Part shown: positions 49,301 to 59,694 of the stretch, in pieces | Layout: the number at the start of each line of letters is the position of its first letter | Position numbering within the stretch: the first letter of the stretch is position 1 | Assembly: GCF_041381155.1 (NCBI RefSeq) | Contig: NC_091137.1 | Coordinates: forward strand, 22,613,655 to 22,677,654 | Origin: Argopecten irradians | Lineage: Eukaryota; Mollusca; Bivalvia; Pectinida; Pectinidae | Direction of reading: 5' to 3' | DNA: 64,000 nt | Program-made: the position numbers and the translations under genes | The notes under the pieces: model-generated | The model's input: only the letters and a program-made list of their open reading frames with translations | What the model was told of the DNA's origin: nothing | Database searches by the model: none

Positions 49301-52300
49301 CATATACATACAATTAGCATCATATGAAGACTGAAGAATGTTGATATGAGTGCACTTGAAAGTAAACTTTTCCAATATGGACCTAGAAGATCATGAACAG
49401 AACATTTAAACAGTATTAATTTATTAAATGTTCCTTTCAACTGTAATCATTAAAAAAATTATGATGCAATACTTTTTCATTGTTTAACTTTGTAGAAATA
49501 TTTGTTTATATTAGTCCTCTAGATCCAGTGATTATAATTCTTGCATCCATATGCCGGCCCATTTGTTTGTCAGGGCTTGTGAGGTAGCTTTTCAATTACT
49601 TTTAAAATATAAGGATTTTTTTTTTACATATAGCAATATAGATACCATTGTCTTAGCATTTCTAAATTCTACTTTACAAGAGAGTAGACTCAACATATAA
49701 ATAAAACCATAAAACTAGCAAGTTATCTGAAATGTTAAAAATCTTTTTGTCTGAACCAAATTTCACATTTATTGTCTATGTGTAACTTGTACATAGACCA
49801 TTTATGTATTAATACTGTAGTAACAGTGATTACAAACACATAGACTAAAATGTAGTATGTAGTACTATGTACATCTGTCTTTGATTTGAGTTCTAAACAA
49901 AAAAGTGGTACCTATTGGGAAGTTGTGACTTGGGCGGAGGGTGAAATACAGAAGAAATAGCTACACATGGAAAAAAAGAAAGATATACAGTACCATATGG
50001 ATTCAAAGTTGCTCCAAAATCAATGAGACTAAATAACCAAAAAAAAGCCATGTAAACCCCAAATATGCAATGACCAGATCAATGATAAAGCACCCTTCCA
50101 CTTCCAGTTATCTGTAGCTATTTCTTCTATATTTCAACCCCCCACACAAGTTACAACTTCCCAACCTCATGATTCTTCTGACACACATACCTGATTGATT
50201 GTCATGTTATTTCAGGTTCCTATTCAGGTATTATTCCTAAAAACCAAAAAGGGTATACACACTGTGTACTCTCAAAGGAGGGGAACCACTTCATTCAAAA
50301 ATGGAATTTACAATTTCATCTTAATTTTGAAATTTTCAATTTAATTATTAATTACTGGACTATTAAAACAGTATAGAACCCCTCGGCTACAGACAAAGTA
50401 CTGTGGTACACATTTCTCTTAATAAATTACTTTTCTTCAACTCAATCTCAATCATCATCTTTTTCTCCAGAGCACAAAAAAGAACAGGAAACAACAGAAA
50501 AGGAAAGTAACATACATGTAGGCCTATATGTTTTCTGGAAATATATATGATGTGTTAATTCTCACAGCATAGGCCTACATGAATGTGAAGAATTAAATAT
50601 TATCAATGTTTGAGAGAATTTCCTAGTTGTAATTCTATAGCAGCTACATGGAATGTACGTTTACATATATACATTGTACGATACATATACATCATAAAAG
50701 TTTCTTTCCTTCCAGCTGGACATTCATGTCATTTCTCTCCAGAACTCAAATATTGTTTACAAAAAAACAAAAAAACAAAACAGAGACATAGATAATTTAA
50801 TTAAATCTCTGCAAAAAACTACACGAATAATTGAACACATATATTGTACTTGTAAAATATCTATGTATGAGCTAATTTATTTTCACATCTTTGACAGCTA
50901 CATGCATGGACGTTCTATGGAACGTTTTCGTGTGGTTTTAAATGGGAAATTATGTTATGATTATTTGTACTTAACCTTCATGATTCGGTTGATGTAAACA
51001 AGGATTTATAAGTGAGACCATATACGTCCTTGATGTAAAATACGACGAACGCGATGCTGCAATAATTGCCCCTTCCGGGGCCCCATCTCTGCATCGGCCG
51101 AATATTTGTGTCGATTTCCATGTACAAGATGCTTTTATCGAAAAATTATTACAAAGCATTGTCATTAATGTAAGAATACTTCATTTGCATCAAATGTATC
51201 ATCTCAAAACAACAATTTGCATACCGCATTTGTGGTTTATCACCGACACGACTGAGAAACACATGTCCATGTTGACATTTCCACGCAGCCTCGTTTTCAA
51301 AGAGTTTGGCGAATTTATATTTAGAACTGTGCTAAATTTACACGGTGCTTCCCCAAAATTTCAATGGTCAAAACTGGACACCGTAAGCAGAACTTGACCA
51401 TCATTATGGTATACAATGACTTTTGGAAGGCCAAAGAACGCATTTAGTCTGGTTTCCTTTGCCCGACTATTCACTTTAAGGTAAAATCTGAAGTCCTGAA
51501 TTATTTTCAAATATCAAATCATTTGGATATATTTTTTATCTTTAAATAAAGGCATGCGCAAAGCCCATTCATTCATATCATAAATACTTGTTTAGTTATA
51601 TTCCCACTAGTATTTTACGTTGTGCAGAACATTTCAGTGTTTTAGTATTATAGCATAGCATTTTAAACTACGAAATACCCCTTGAGCATCTGATGTTCAC
51701 CTGAAAAATAATATAGCGGAATGAACTGATGAATTAACAAAAGTGTGGCATACATATCTTACTTTAAAGATGCTCCACCGCTGACAAACCGTATTTTGTT
51801 CTCTATCAAAACCAGGAGCAGACAAATAAGTATTTAAAAGTGTGGCATATATATCGCATATCATTTGTAATTCATTGAGTTGTGTAAAAGTTATGATGGT
51901 GTTGATTTCAAGAATAAATGGTCCTATACAATACTGTATCATCCAATATGCTTTTAATGTAAACTATATAAACGTACCTTTTAGCTCATGGATCTCAGCT
52001 GCAATTATGAGAAATAAATCACATACAACGACATGAAATTTACAACAATTTTAGTCATATTTAATCATGTTGTAAAAGACGAAAGAATGAAAACAAATAC
52101 AGAATGTTTCATAAAAACCTGAATTATTTTACATACGTTTTTCGTTGCCTTATCAACCGCAATCTCTGAAAACTTATTATTTAATTATTGTTGATAAGAT
52201 TGGAGTTGTCACATATCATATGTTATAATGTCAGTAATTACCTATGTGGACAATTCTAGGAATCAATTACTAATACAACAAGGATATTAGGAAGAAACTC

Positions 52301-53181
52301 TTTTAAAAAAAAGACATTTGCTGTGGAGATAAAGATATAAAGCCGATTTTAAGTAATCTACAAGTTAACTTCACAGAGTGGACAAAGTGTGTAATGCTGA
52401 CAACGCAAGTTGAAAATTTTCGTGTTTAGATAATACAAAATCTTTTTAATGCTTTGTAGACTACCCTTGTATATCGGCCTAATATTGACAACACGTACAG
52501 GTTACACATGTATTACACATGTACATAGCACAAACTAGATTGTTTTATTTCTATTTTCGTCTTGAACTTATTTTGGATATAACTGATAAATACTGACAAT
52601 CTTCAGGTCAGGTCAATGAAACGATATCAGGTGACTGTGTTGTTTATTTTGAGTTATGAGGCTCGTGTTCTACGGTGTACATGTGCGCGTTCAGTGTTTC
52701 AATGAACAACACAAGACTGGTCACTAGGTGCCCTAAAATAATGGCGGCCCACTTTCCTTAGAAATGATGGCCATTTGAAAGAAAAATATTTCCCTCCCAT
52801 CAGTAATGCTTTTAATTTGTATTGTCAGCTTTATTTTGATAATCTATATAGTTAATGAATATGTCCTACTCAATCATAGACCTTAACACTATTTACGGAT
52901 ACCATGCATAACATATATAGAAATCGAAATATTGCAAAGCAAATATTTGTAAAGTTCATCACTCTGATATATTAAATGATTTATAAAGCATAATGTACGC
53001 CTATTGACTAATTTAAATAGAGGAAAAAATTCTGACCATTTTGGCTTTGAAAGGCGACCTGTAGCGTCTGCATCTGCTGCTGGAGAGACGATAGCGTATC
53101 CTTGGTAACGTCACTGTCACATGTAACTGGGGCAGTCATGGCAAACATACAAACCAACTGAAATAGTTTCCGGAACAACAT
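42924..53181 (-). CDS. Locus G: secreted coiled-coil C1q-domain protein, transposon in intron
   Basis: The frame-keeping exons are 53,037-53,181 (signal peptide MLFRKLFQLVCMFAMTAPVTC plus SLQQQMQTLQVAFQSQN; donor GTCAG rather than GTAAG); 51,978-51,998 (AEIHELK); 46,895-46,915 (AENKELK); 46,378-46,398 (VEQQNQK); 44,411-44,452 (ERIDYITAENNELK); 44,156-44,194 (linker DYLQLQLMTKQKR); 42,924-43,333 (C1q). They sum to 699 nt, or 232 residues plus stop. Three more exon-like blocks look lost: 52,137-52,165 (29 nt), 51,679-51,700 (22 nt, GEHQMLK-like) and 45,148-45,168 (acceptor AG gone). The introns hold a 4.4-kb TTAA/TIR element, a MITE and a tandem duplication. Expression is uncertain given the long intron insertion, but no essential part is missing. 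Confidence 0.75.
43629..44057. mobile_element. MITE, 429 bp, PIF/Harbinger-like ends
   Basis: Perfect terminal inverted repeats begin GCCCCTTTCACACATTCAAG at 43,629 and are mirrored ending at 44,057. There is no transposase frame. The CCCTTTCACAC-type end and the TAC/TTA flanks suggest PIF/Harbinger, without certainty. It is more GC-rich than its surroundings and carries several CCGG/CGGA-rich blocks. It lies in the last intron of locus G. Confidence 0.7.
44560..46890. repeat. Tandem duplication of about 1.2 kb carrying a micro-exon
   Basis: The text from GACTAAGAACTGATGAAGAA (44,561) recurs as GACTAACCACTGATGAGGAA (45,732). Similarity continues through TGTCTTTCT, AAATAACATA-TGAAAT and the micro-exon block (45,148-45,168 against 46,378-46,398) to GAACAACA-CACCGA near 45,570 and 46,797. 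The copies differ by many substitutions and small indels, so the duplication is old. The right copy keeps a working micro-exon; the left has lost its acceptor. Confidence 0.8.
47496..48308. mobile_element. 813-bp insertion with 9-bp target duplication
   Basis: It is flanked by GCGGCTCCG on both sides (47,487-47,495 and 48,309-48,317). The sister copy has the site once, uninterrupted, near 2,290, so the insertion is exactly bounded. It starts TAGAACGAATAATC and ends ATCGCAGCTA. It has a hairpin CATACCCTGCC/GGCAGGGTATG at 47,512-47,546 and a TCGTAGCTCTGA/TCAGAGCTACG inverted pair near the right end. No long TIR is seen. The 9-bp duplication suggests a MULE-type non-autonomous element, which I cannot confirm. 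Confidence 0.7.
49915..50164. mobile_element. Small nested TIR element (MITE), second copy
   Basis: Counterpart of 9,057-9,305, with the same TTGGGAAGTTGTGACTTG ends. Its presence in both host copies shows it moved as a passenger. Confidence 0.6.
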
Positions 53182-53232
53182 AGTTGCTTATTATCTTCTA
53201 TTATACTTACTTGAGTATGACTATGCAGTCTA

Positions 53233-53255
53233 CCTTTATATTAAAGAGATAAGCC
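53233..53255 (-). promoter_or_regulatory. Shared GATA/TATA-like upstream motif, locus G
   Basis: The minus strand reads GGCTTATCTCTTTAATATAA then AGG, 52-74 nt upstream of the start codon. Here the second half is a canonical TATAAA rather than AGATAAAA. Confidence 0.5.
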
Positions 53256-54114
53256 GAAAACTGTACTATATGTGTGAGAGAGTACAGCTACGAGGCCGAG
53301 TGCTGTACCCTATTACATATGAATGATATGTGTACGTTGTTCAAGATACAAATTTCTCATAGAAGTGATTTGAAACTCTTCTGAAAATGTTTTTACCTTG
53401 AGACGTCGATGCTGTGCTAAGGATTTACCTTTTACTGGTTTATAAGTGACTGTCCAAAAATGATAACATATAAACCGAGCTACAGGTCACTTATAGACCA
53501 GTTATGATAACCCTGTATATTCCATGAAATATAACATAACTAGAACAAAAGAATATACGCTTATTATGTTTTAATTTACATATAAGCTGCCACACTTTAA
53601 GGCTATCAGTAATTAAGACGCAGTCGGGTGTGTTATCAAGGTATCATCTCAAATTGAAACATTTTTTACATTCAAATCATTTTAATAATTAGTAATGTAA
53701 TCATTGTGTTTATAATATTTTATGGGATAAGCAAATTATCACGTGTTGTCAATTGATAGGGTTTATTGTCTAATTAATTGCAACTTACAAGTGTTAATCA
53801 GGCTTGTCAAATTACGGGAAAAGAACCAATGTGTGTTACCTTTGCCCTCAGATAAATGTTTATCAATACATTTGTTTAATATGTTAATTGCAACACCACA
53901 ATGTAAAGTCATGTTATTTTTAAAATATTTGCTAATCTAATTACAAACCAGTCCCAAATGAAATCCTCTTTCAGAGTATTTAATCAGAATCGCCGCGTGA
54001 ACATAGAAAATGACCGAAACGTAAACAATCAAAACGAGCATATGCATTATTTTGGAATGTAGAGTATGAATTTTGTAAAACAACGAATAAATCAGAATAG
54101 GTTCTCAAATCCTT
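53256..54114. other. Intergenic stretch upstream of locus G
   Basis: AT-rich, with no gene recognised. A short inverted repeat (CTGGTTTATAAGTGAC with its near mirror) lies at 53,435-53,509. Confidence 0.4.
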
Positions 54115-55205
54115 GCTACCGGTCAGGGTTCTCGTGTAGGCAAAAATGATATTTTAGGCCGGGATGTAGGTGGGGGGGGGGGGGGGGGGGATCGGGGGCT
54201 GTCCATGTCAACTTAACGAACACAATGTTTTTCTGAAGCCTTATGACCACTGATCCTCACATAACATTGTGATAAACGTTGTCTCGCTCAAACTCGGGAT
54301 TGAATTTCCGGTTATGACTTCATCAAGATGGCCGCCATCTCGAATTTCACTAAAGATTGAAAAATAGTCATAACAAATGACTTTTTGCAACCGAAGAAGA
54401 CAATGTGATGGCATCAAAATGCGCCACAATATAAAACATCAAATACATTCTAAGGACCATATAATCCAATATATGTAGTTATTTTTCTACGCAGGAAATT
54501 AAAAAAATTGATTATTTTGAGCTCAAAATATGATAATTTTTAAGCAAAAATTTTTCATATTTGGCTTGAGCGCAGCAAAAAAATGTATGCCAACAGAAAC
54601 TTTTATTTCTAATCAGTTATTTGACCTCTTATCAATCAGTAAAAACAAACACCAACAAAAAAAACCAATGTTAACATTGTATAAGCTCCGGTTATGACGT
54701 CATCAAAATGGCCGCATCTCGAATTTCACTAACAATTGAAAAATAGTCATAACATTAACATTTTTCAAACCGAAGTAGACAAATGAGGTATCAAAAAGAT
54801 CATAATAGAACAACAAATTCATATCGGGACCACATAATTCAATATATGTAGTGATTACTAGGTAGGAAATGAAAAAAATCGAATTTTAAGCTCAAAAATG
54901 ATAATTTTTTAGCAAATTTTTCATACTTGGCTTGACGCAGCAAAATGTTTACCAACAGCAAACTATTATTCGTAAACATTTATTTGACTTCTAATCACTC
55001 AGTAAAACAATAAAATATATAGAGATACAAAAAAGAATTATTATTATACCATCATTAAGTTTACAAAACATCACCGGGTGCGTATACTGGGTATATGCTA
55101 TTTTTCTAACTCCAAACCGCTGACACTACAGTTTCCTGGTGTATTATAAGTTCCTTAAATAAGTTTGACTATTGGCGATTTATAAGTAGGAGACATGAAT
55201 GTAAA

Positions 55206-57350
55206 GTTGACAGAATATCTAAAAAGTAGCTATAAGTTTATTTTATTATATAAAACAAAACCAAATGGGGTCAAGTAGACAGTTAGACTTTACTAAACTA
55301 ATCAGGTATAGAGGCTGTCACAGCATGCTATACATAAATTGAATTGAATGCCATAATGGACCCCCTGGGGTTAAAGAAACTAGGTATACCTTACCTGTGA
55401 CGCCAGACTGATCATCTCAGGTAAGGTGTCACCTCTGGTGGTGGGATGGGGAAATAGGGAGAAAAGGGCCCTAGGCCTTGTGACCATATATAACGACAGA
55501 CCTGTGTGCCTAGAGTTTACAGTATACAAGTCATATATGCGGGTACAGTGTATACCTGTATCCCCGTGTACAATGTACAGTACATGTATATCAGTGTATG
55601 TGACAGACTTTTGTACCAATTACACATCAGTAAAATATGATAACAATTAAATAATTAATATGTACACGTATGCAGTTAGAAATCCTTGATATGAATATGA
55701 TAAAAATATTGTATTTTATGTGTATATGTATAAACACTAAAAACACAACATGAATTATATGCGACACTTACATTATTTTAATGTACATGCGGGTCGATGA
55801 TCATCACTTTAAGTTATTAATCTTTTAATAAATATACACAACTTTTGCTGCTTAATATTGATATAGATTTCATATGTTTATACAAAGATATATATAGAAA
55901 TAAATCAAAATTTAATATATCAATCAAAATATATTTAAGATATTATGATGTAATATTACATGTGTAGAAATATATGTTTAAACAGAAATAAGGATTTGAT
56001 TTAAATGATTAGACTCATCAACGTGGTCCGTTTATCATATGGAATGATTTCGCAAATTTTATTGACTGATCGTCCCAATCGCACAGCTGTTAAATAAATA
56101 TATGAAATTTCTTAACAGAGTTAGAGACATATAAAATATATATTTGTATGTCTCTGACTGAGTTATTTGGGTACAAAGGTAGCTAATAATAAGAATTTTT
56201 TAATAAATTTCAACTTAATTTATTTCAGTTAAATTGTTGACTATTGACAAAATACAAAGTTCTGTAACTTTTCAAAAATCAAAACCCATAGGGCACCTGT
56301 TCACCTGTATTTTCAGGAATCACAATTTGTGTGTTAATTGAACTGGCTTCATAGGTAATTACAGGATTAGGGGAAGGACAGTCATGCATGACAAGACAGG
56401 TGATTCCTAGCTTAGTTTCTTGCCCTGGGGCCTGGCCAGTTACAGGTAAAATTCACCAAGCGACTAATGAGGGTATAATAAAAGTGTAATAGACAAAACT
56501 GCTAAATGTACAAAATCTGACATTCTAAATGTGAAATACAAGTATATATAGCTGTTAATTTCTAGAATGGCAAAAACGAAGATATATGATTCAAATAAAT
56601 AAATAAAAAAATCAAATAAAAAAATTAATTTAATACATGAAATAAATTAAAAAATAGATATAGCTATTTATATCTAGAATACCTAATATTTGATCTGAGT
56701 AAAAAATGTAGCTATTAGTAAATGTATTATAACAAGTATAAAATATTTGATCCTAATAAATAGATAAGTTCATTTATTTTCTGAAAAAATTATCTATAGA
56801 AAGGTGTATGTGGTCAAGTCATATCGCTACGGTATATTCTTTACTTTAATATAAAACTCATATAAGGCTAAATCACTCAGACGAAACCCATATTTGTACA
56901 CCAATAAAAGTAACCATTTTATTTAATAAATTAATTATTTACATACTAAACTTAGTTATGCTAAGTTTTAATTTACAGAGTACATTTAGTAATTCATCTA
57001 AAATAATTGAAATATATTTAAAACCATTCAATGAAATATATACATGAACAGATTGTACATTCCTACTTATGCAATAAGTAGGAATATCAGGCTCATTTAT
57101 CTTGTGCACTTCGATGTGAACTCTAGTGCACTACAGTGTTAACTCTAGTGCACTACGTTGTTAACTCTAGTGCACTACAATATTAACTCTAGTGCACTAC
57201 GATGTGAACTCTAGTGCACTACGATGTTAACTCTAGTGCACTAGCTAGTGAACCGGAGTTAAATTTTTACTTGTGCACTCCAGTGCACTTCACTACCAAG
57301 TTTAGCTTGCTCTCAACTGTAGGTAGGACAAGTCACAGTTTCGGTTTTTT
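55206..57350. other. Sequence of about 2.1 kb inserted in the left arm of the older foldback
   Basis: It has no counterpart in the right arm or in the second foldback, so it arrived later or was lost elsewhere. It is AT-rich, with no recognised gene or clear termini. It contains the 22-bp tandem repeat at 57,110-57,250. Confidence 0.5.
57110..57250. repeat. 22-bp tandem repeat with palindromic core
   Basis: About six copies of the unit GATGTTAACTCTAGTGCACTAC. Each holds the perfect palindrome TAGTGCACTA, and most hold GTTAAC. Units differ at only one to three positions. Confidence 0.85.
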
Positions 57351-59215
57351 TTCCCTATGCATAGTATAAGCAAAATGTCAGATGGTTACCACAATGTCTC
57401 ATATTTCTTTCACTGGTTCTCAATTATAACCATTATCATTGTGCGTGCTTTCCCACCTCACTGAACTATCCTCTGACGTGACTCAGCATGTCTGGTAGCT
57501 GGTACATGCAGTCCGAATCAGAGTAATCGAGATATCAGTATCCAATTCGTCGAAAGCCAGAGCGTCGTTTCGATGTCGATGAGCTGATGTGACACTACAT
57601 TACCAGTGGTGTTCTAGCCTGTCATCTTTCATGACCCATCCATGGCCAGAGTTTATATCAGGAACAACAGGTTCAGGGATGTGGGATCTCCTTCAGATTC
57701 TAACATTTCATATATGCTGTTTGCAGACTCCTCAGGAAATTACACAAGATCCAATTTCTTCAAATGGTGGAATGATTCAAGCACCATTCATCAACCTTGT
57801 GGACACTCGTGCGACTATAGATGGCACAGGTGATATCCTCGAGGTCGTTAATGAGGTCATACATGTAAATGTTAAATGTTTTTCATTGGTCAAACGTTCC
57901 CTAGTCCCTTGAAGGTACTGGTTGTGTCGCATCTGGTGTATGCGTGGATACACCATTGAAGACTCTCCAGAAAAAGTTTTCTGCAGTGCTCTCCAGACTT
58001 GGCAAAGAGAGAAACTTCACTGTAGACCTCATTTATGACCTCAAAGAATTCACCTGTGCCATCTATGGTCACTGATGGTTCACAAGAATGAGGAATTGTG
58101 CTTCATACGAATTAAGGAGAAGCAACTCAACCCTTCGCAGGATGTGGCTCTAGTGTCTTTTCCATCCAACCGGAGAAGTCTGGAACATCATATACGATAT
58201 GTGAATCACTAGGTTGTAAACAGGATGAACTCCCACATCCGCGAACCCGATGTTCTTAATGTTACCTCTGGCCATGGACGGCTGATAAGTTAGAACCACC
58301 AAGGATTTATTAGTCCTTGGAACCACGATGGTGAACCGGTAATGTAATGTCACATCAGCTCATCAGCTGATCGACACTCTGGCGAGAAAGCACGCACAAT
58401 GATAATGCTTATCATTAAGAACTATTGAAAGAAATATGTGATACTGCAGTAACCATCTGACATTTCCTTACGTTATACACAGAAAAATAAAGTTAACAGT
58501 GGATGCGCTATTTCTAAAAGAAACAAATTTCGGAAAGTGTCGTGGTATTAACGGAAACAAACGCTTTCTTCAGTTTTAATTTGATACCCTATTAGTTGGC
58601 GTTGTGCTGTAAAAAATCATTTTGAGACGCTACTGGTCTACAAACTCTCGAACATGATAATAGATTATGTTAGGAAATTGTCAAGTCCCACTTAGATATT
58701 AAGCCAACTTAAAATTAAAATGTGTTAAGATATGAATCGTCAATTGCCAATGTTATCTTCAGGAAATTCTAAGGCATCCGGTTTGTCAGCGGTTTGGAAA
58801 AAACAGCAATCATATACCCTGTATACGCACCCGGTGATGTTTTGTAAACCAAATAATGGTGTAACAATAATTCTCTTTTGCATTTCTATATGTTTTTGTT
58901 GTTGTTGTTTTTACTAATTGATAAGAGGTCAAATAACTGATTACGAATAATAGTTTCTTGTTGGGAAACAATTATGGCTGCGTCAAGCCAAATATGAAAA
59001 ATTTGCTAAAATATTACCATTTTTGAGCTTAATTTTTTTTTTCATTTCCTGCGTACACATCACTATTTATATAGGATTATTTGGTCCTTATATTATTTTT
59101 TGTTCGATTGTGGTAATTTTGATACCTTATTTGTCTACTTCGGTTGAAAAATATCTATGACTATTTTTAACTTTTCGCATAGCGAGCTAGCTAGCTCGAG
59201 ATAGAGGCCATCTTG

Positions 59216-59690
59216 ATGCTTATCATCTGACCGTCTCTAATGATGGCAGCGTGAAGATTCGACTCGCTTCTATCACACATGACAGTCATAGAGAAGGCGT
59301 AGAGACCTGTAACGGGGGCAGTGAAGTGACCTTGATGGGGGTCATAACCGTCACCGTCGTTGGTTACCACAGTGTCAAACACTATGATCTGGTGTTCACC
59401 AAGGGCCTTGGGTGTTGACAGAGACGCGGAGAAACCAATACCTGCTCCCTCCTCTGAAACTAAATACCAGAACCTAGGTCAGATATAGAATATGTTAGTT
59501 AATAGTTATTCCATAAGCAAAGTCAATCCGGTTTTTCAAATTATTCATACACGATTAAGCTTGTGTTCCTCTGAGATTTCGGCAATACACAGGAGCTGAC
59601 ATTGATAATGACTACCAGTGTATCACGAATGTAAGTGTCGGATTTCTCTTTTTTATTTCACAGCAAATTGTATCCTTTAAGAACAACCTA
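59216..59690 (-). pseudogene. Fragment of a C1q gene copied from locus F
   Basis: The block 59,216-59,459 matches the first 60 percent of the locus F C1q exon (FDTVVTNDGDGYDPHQG, GLYAFSMTVMCDRSESNLHA). The block 59,460-59,690 matches the intron beside it at 40,050-40,285, with only scattered differences. The C-terminal part of the domain is absent because the older foldback abuts at 59,215. The newer foldback abuts the other side. No signal peptide or linker exon accompanies it. It is a non-functional duplicate. Confidence 0.85.
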
Positions 59691-59694
59691 TATA

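Larger units (their letters stand above)
47079..51479. mobile_element. TTAA/TIR element, copy 2, in an intron of locus G
   Basis: TTAA at both ends with TIR AGYGAATAGTCGGGCAA. It is near-identical over several kilobases to the inner element at 1,880-10,625 but without the Gypsy fossil and with the repeat segment present once. No coding frame is recognised. It carries its own 813-bp insertion at 47,496 and an extra stretch of about 100 bp near 48,550. Confidence 0.75.
54115..59215. mobile_element. Older foldback element with an internal insertion
   Basis: The left arm (54,115-55,205, then 57,350 to about 57,950) is mirrored by the right arm (about 57,950-59,215). Examples are CATCACCGGGTGCGTATAC at 55,073 against its complement near 58,835, and CCATCCATGGCCAGAG at 57,631 against 58,270. 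The arms contain the unit CCGGTTATGACNTCATCAAG-ATGGCCGCCATCTCG, repeated about every 360 bp. The right end is truncated where it meets a C1q fragment. It is a diverged relative of 59,695-63,080. No protein is recognised. Confidence 0.65.

Noticed and set aside
53435-53509. Short hairpin upstream of locus G as a regulatory RNA
   Set aside because: The stem is about 16 bp with a long loop, with no conservation in the other paralogues.
57589-58353. Short open frames inside the older foldback as a coding gene
   Set aside because: Frames on both strands mirror each other because of the inverted repeat. No domain is recognised, and the second foldback breaks the frames.
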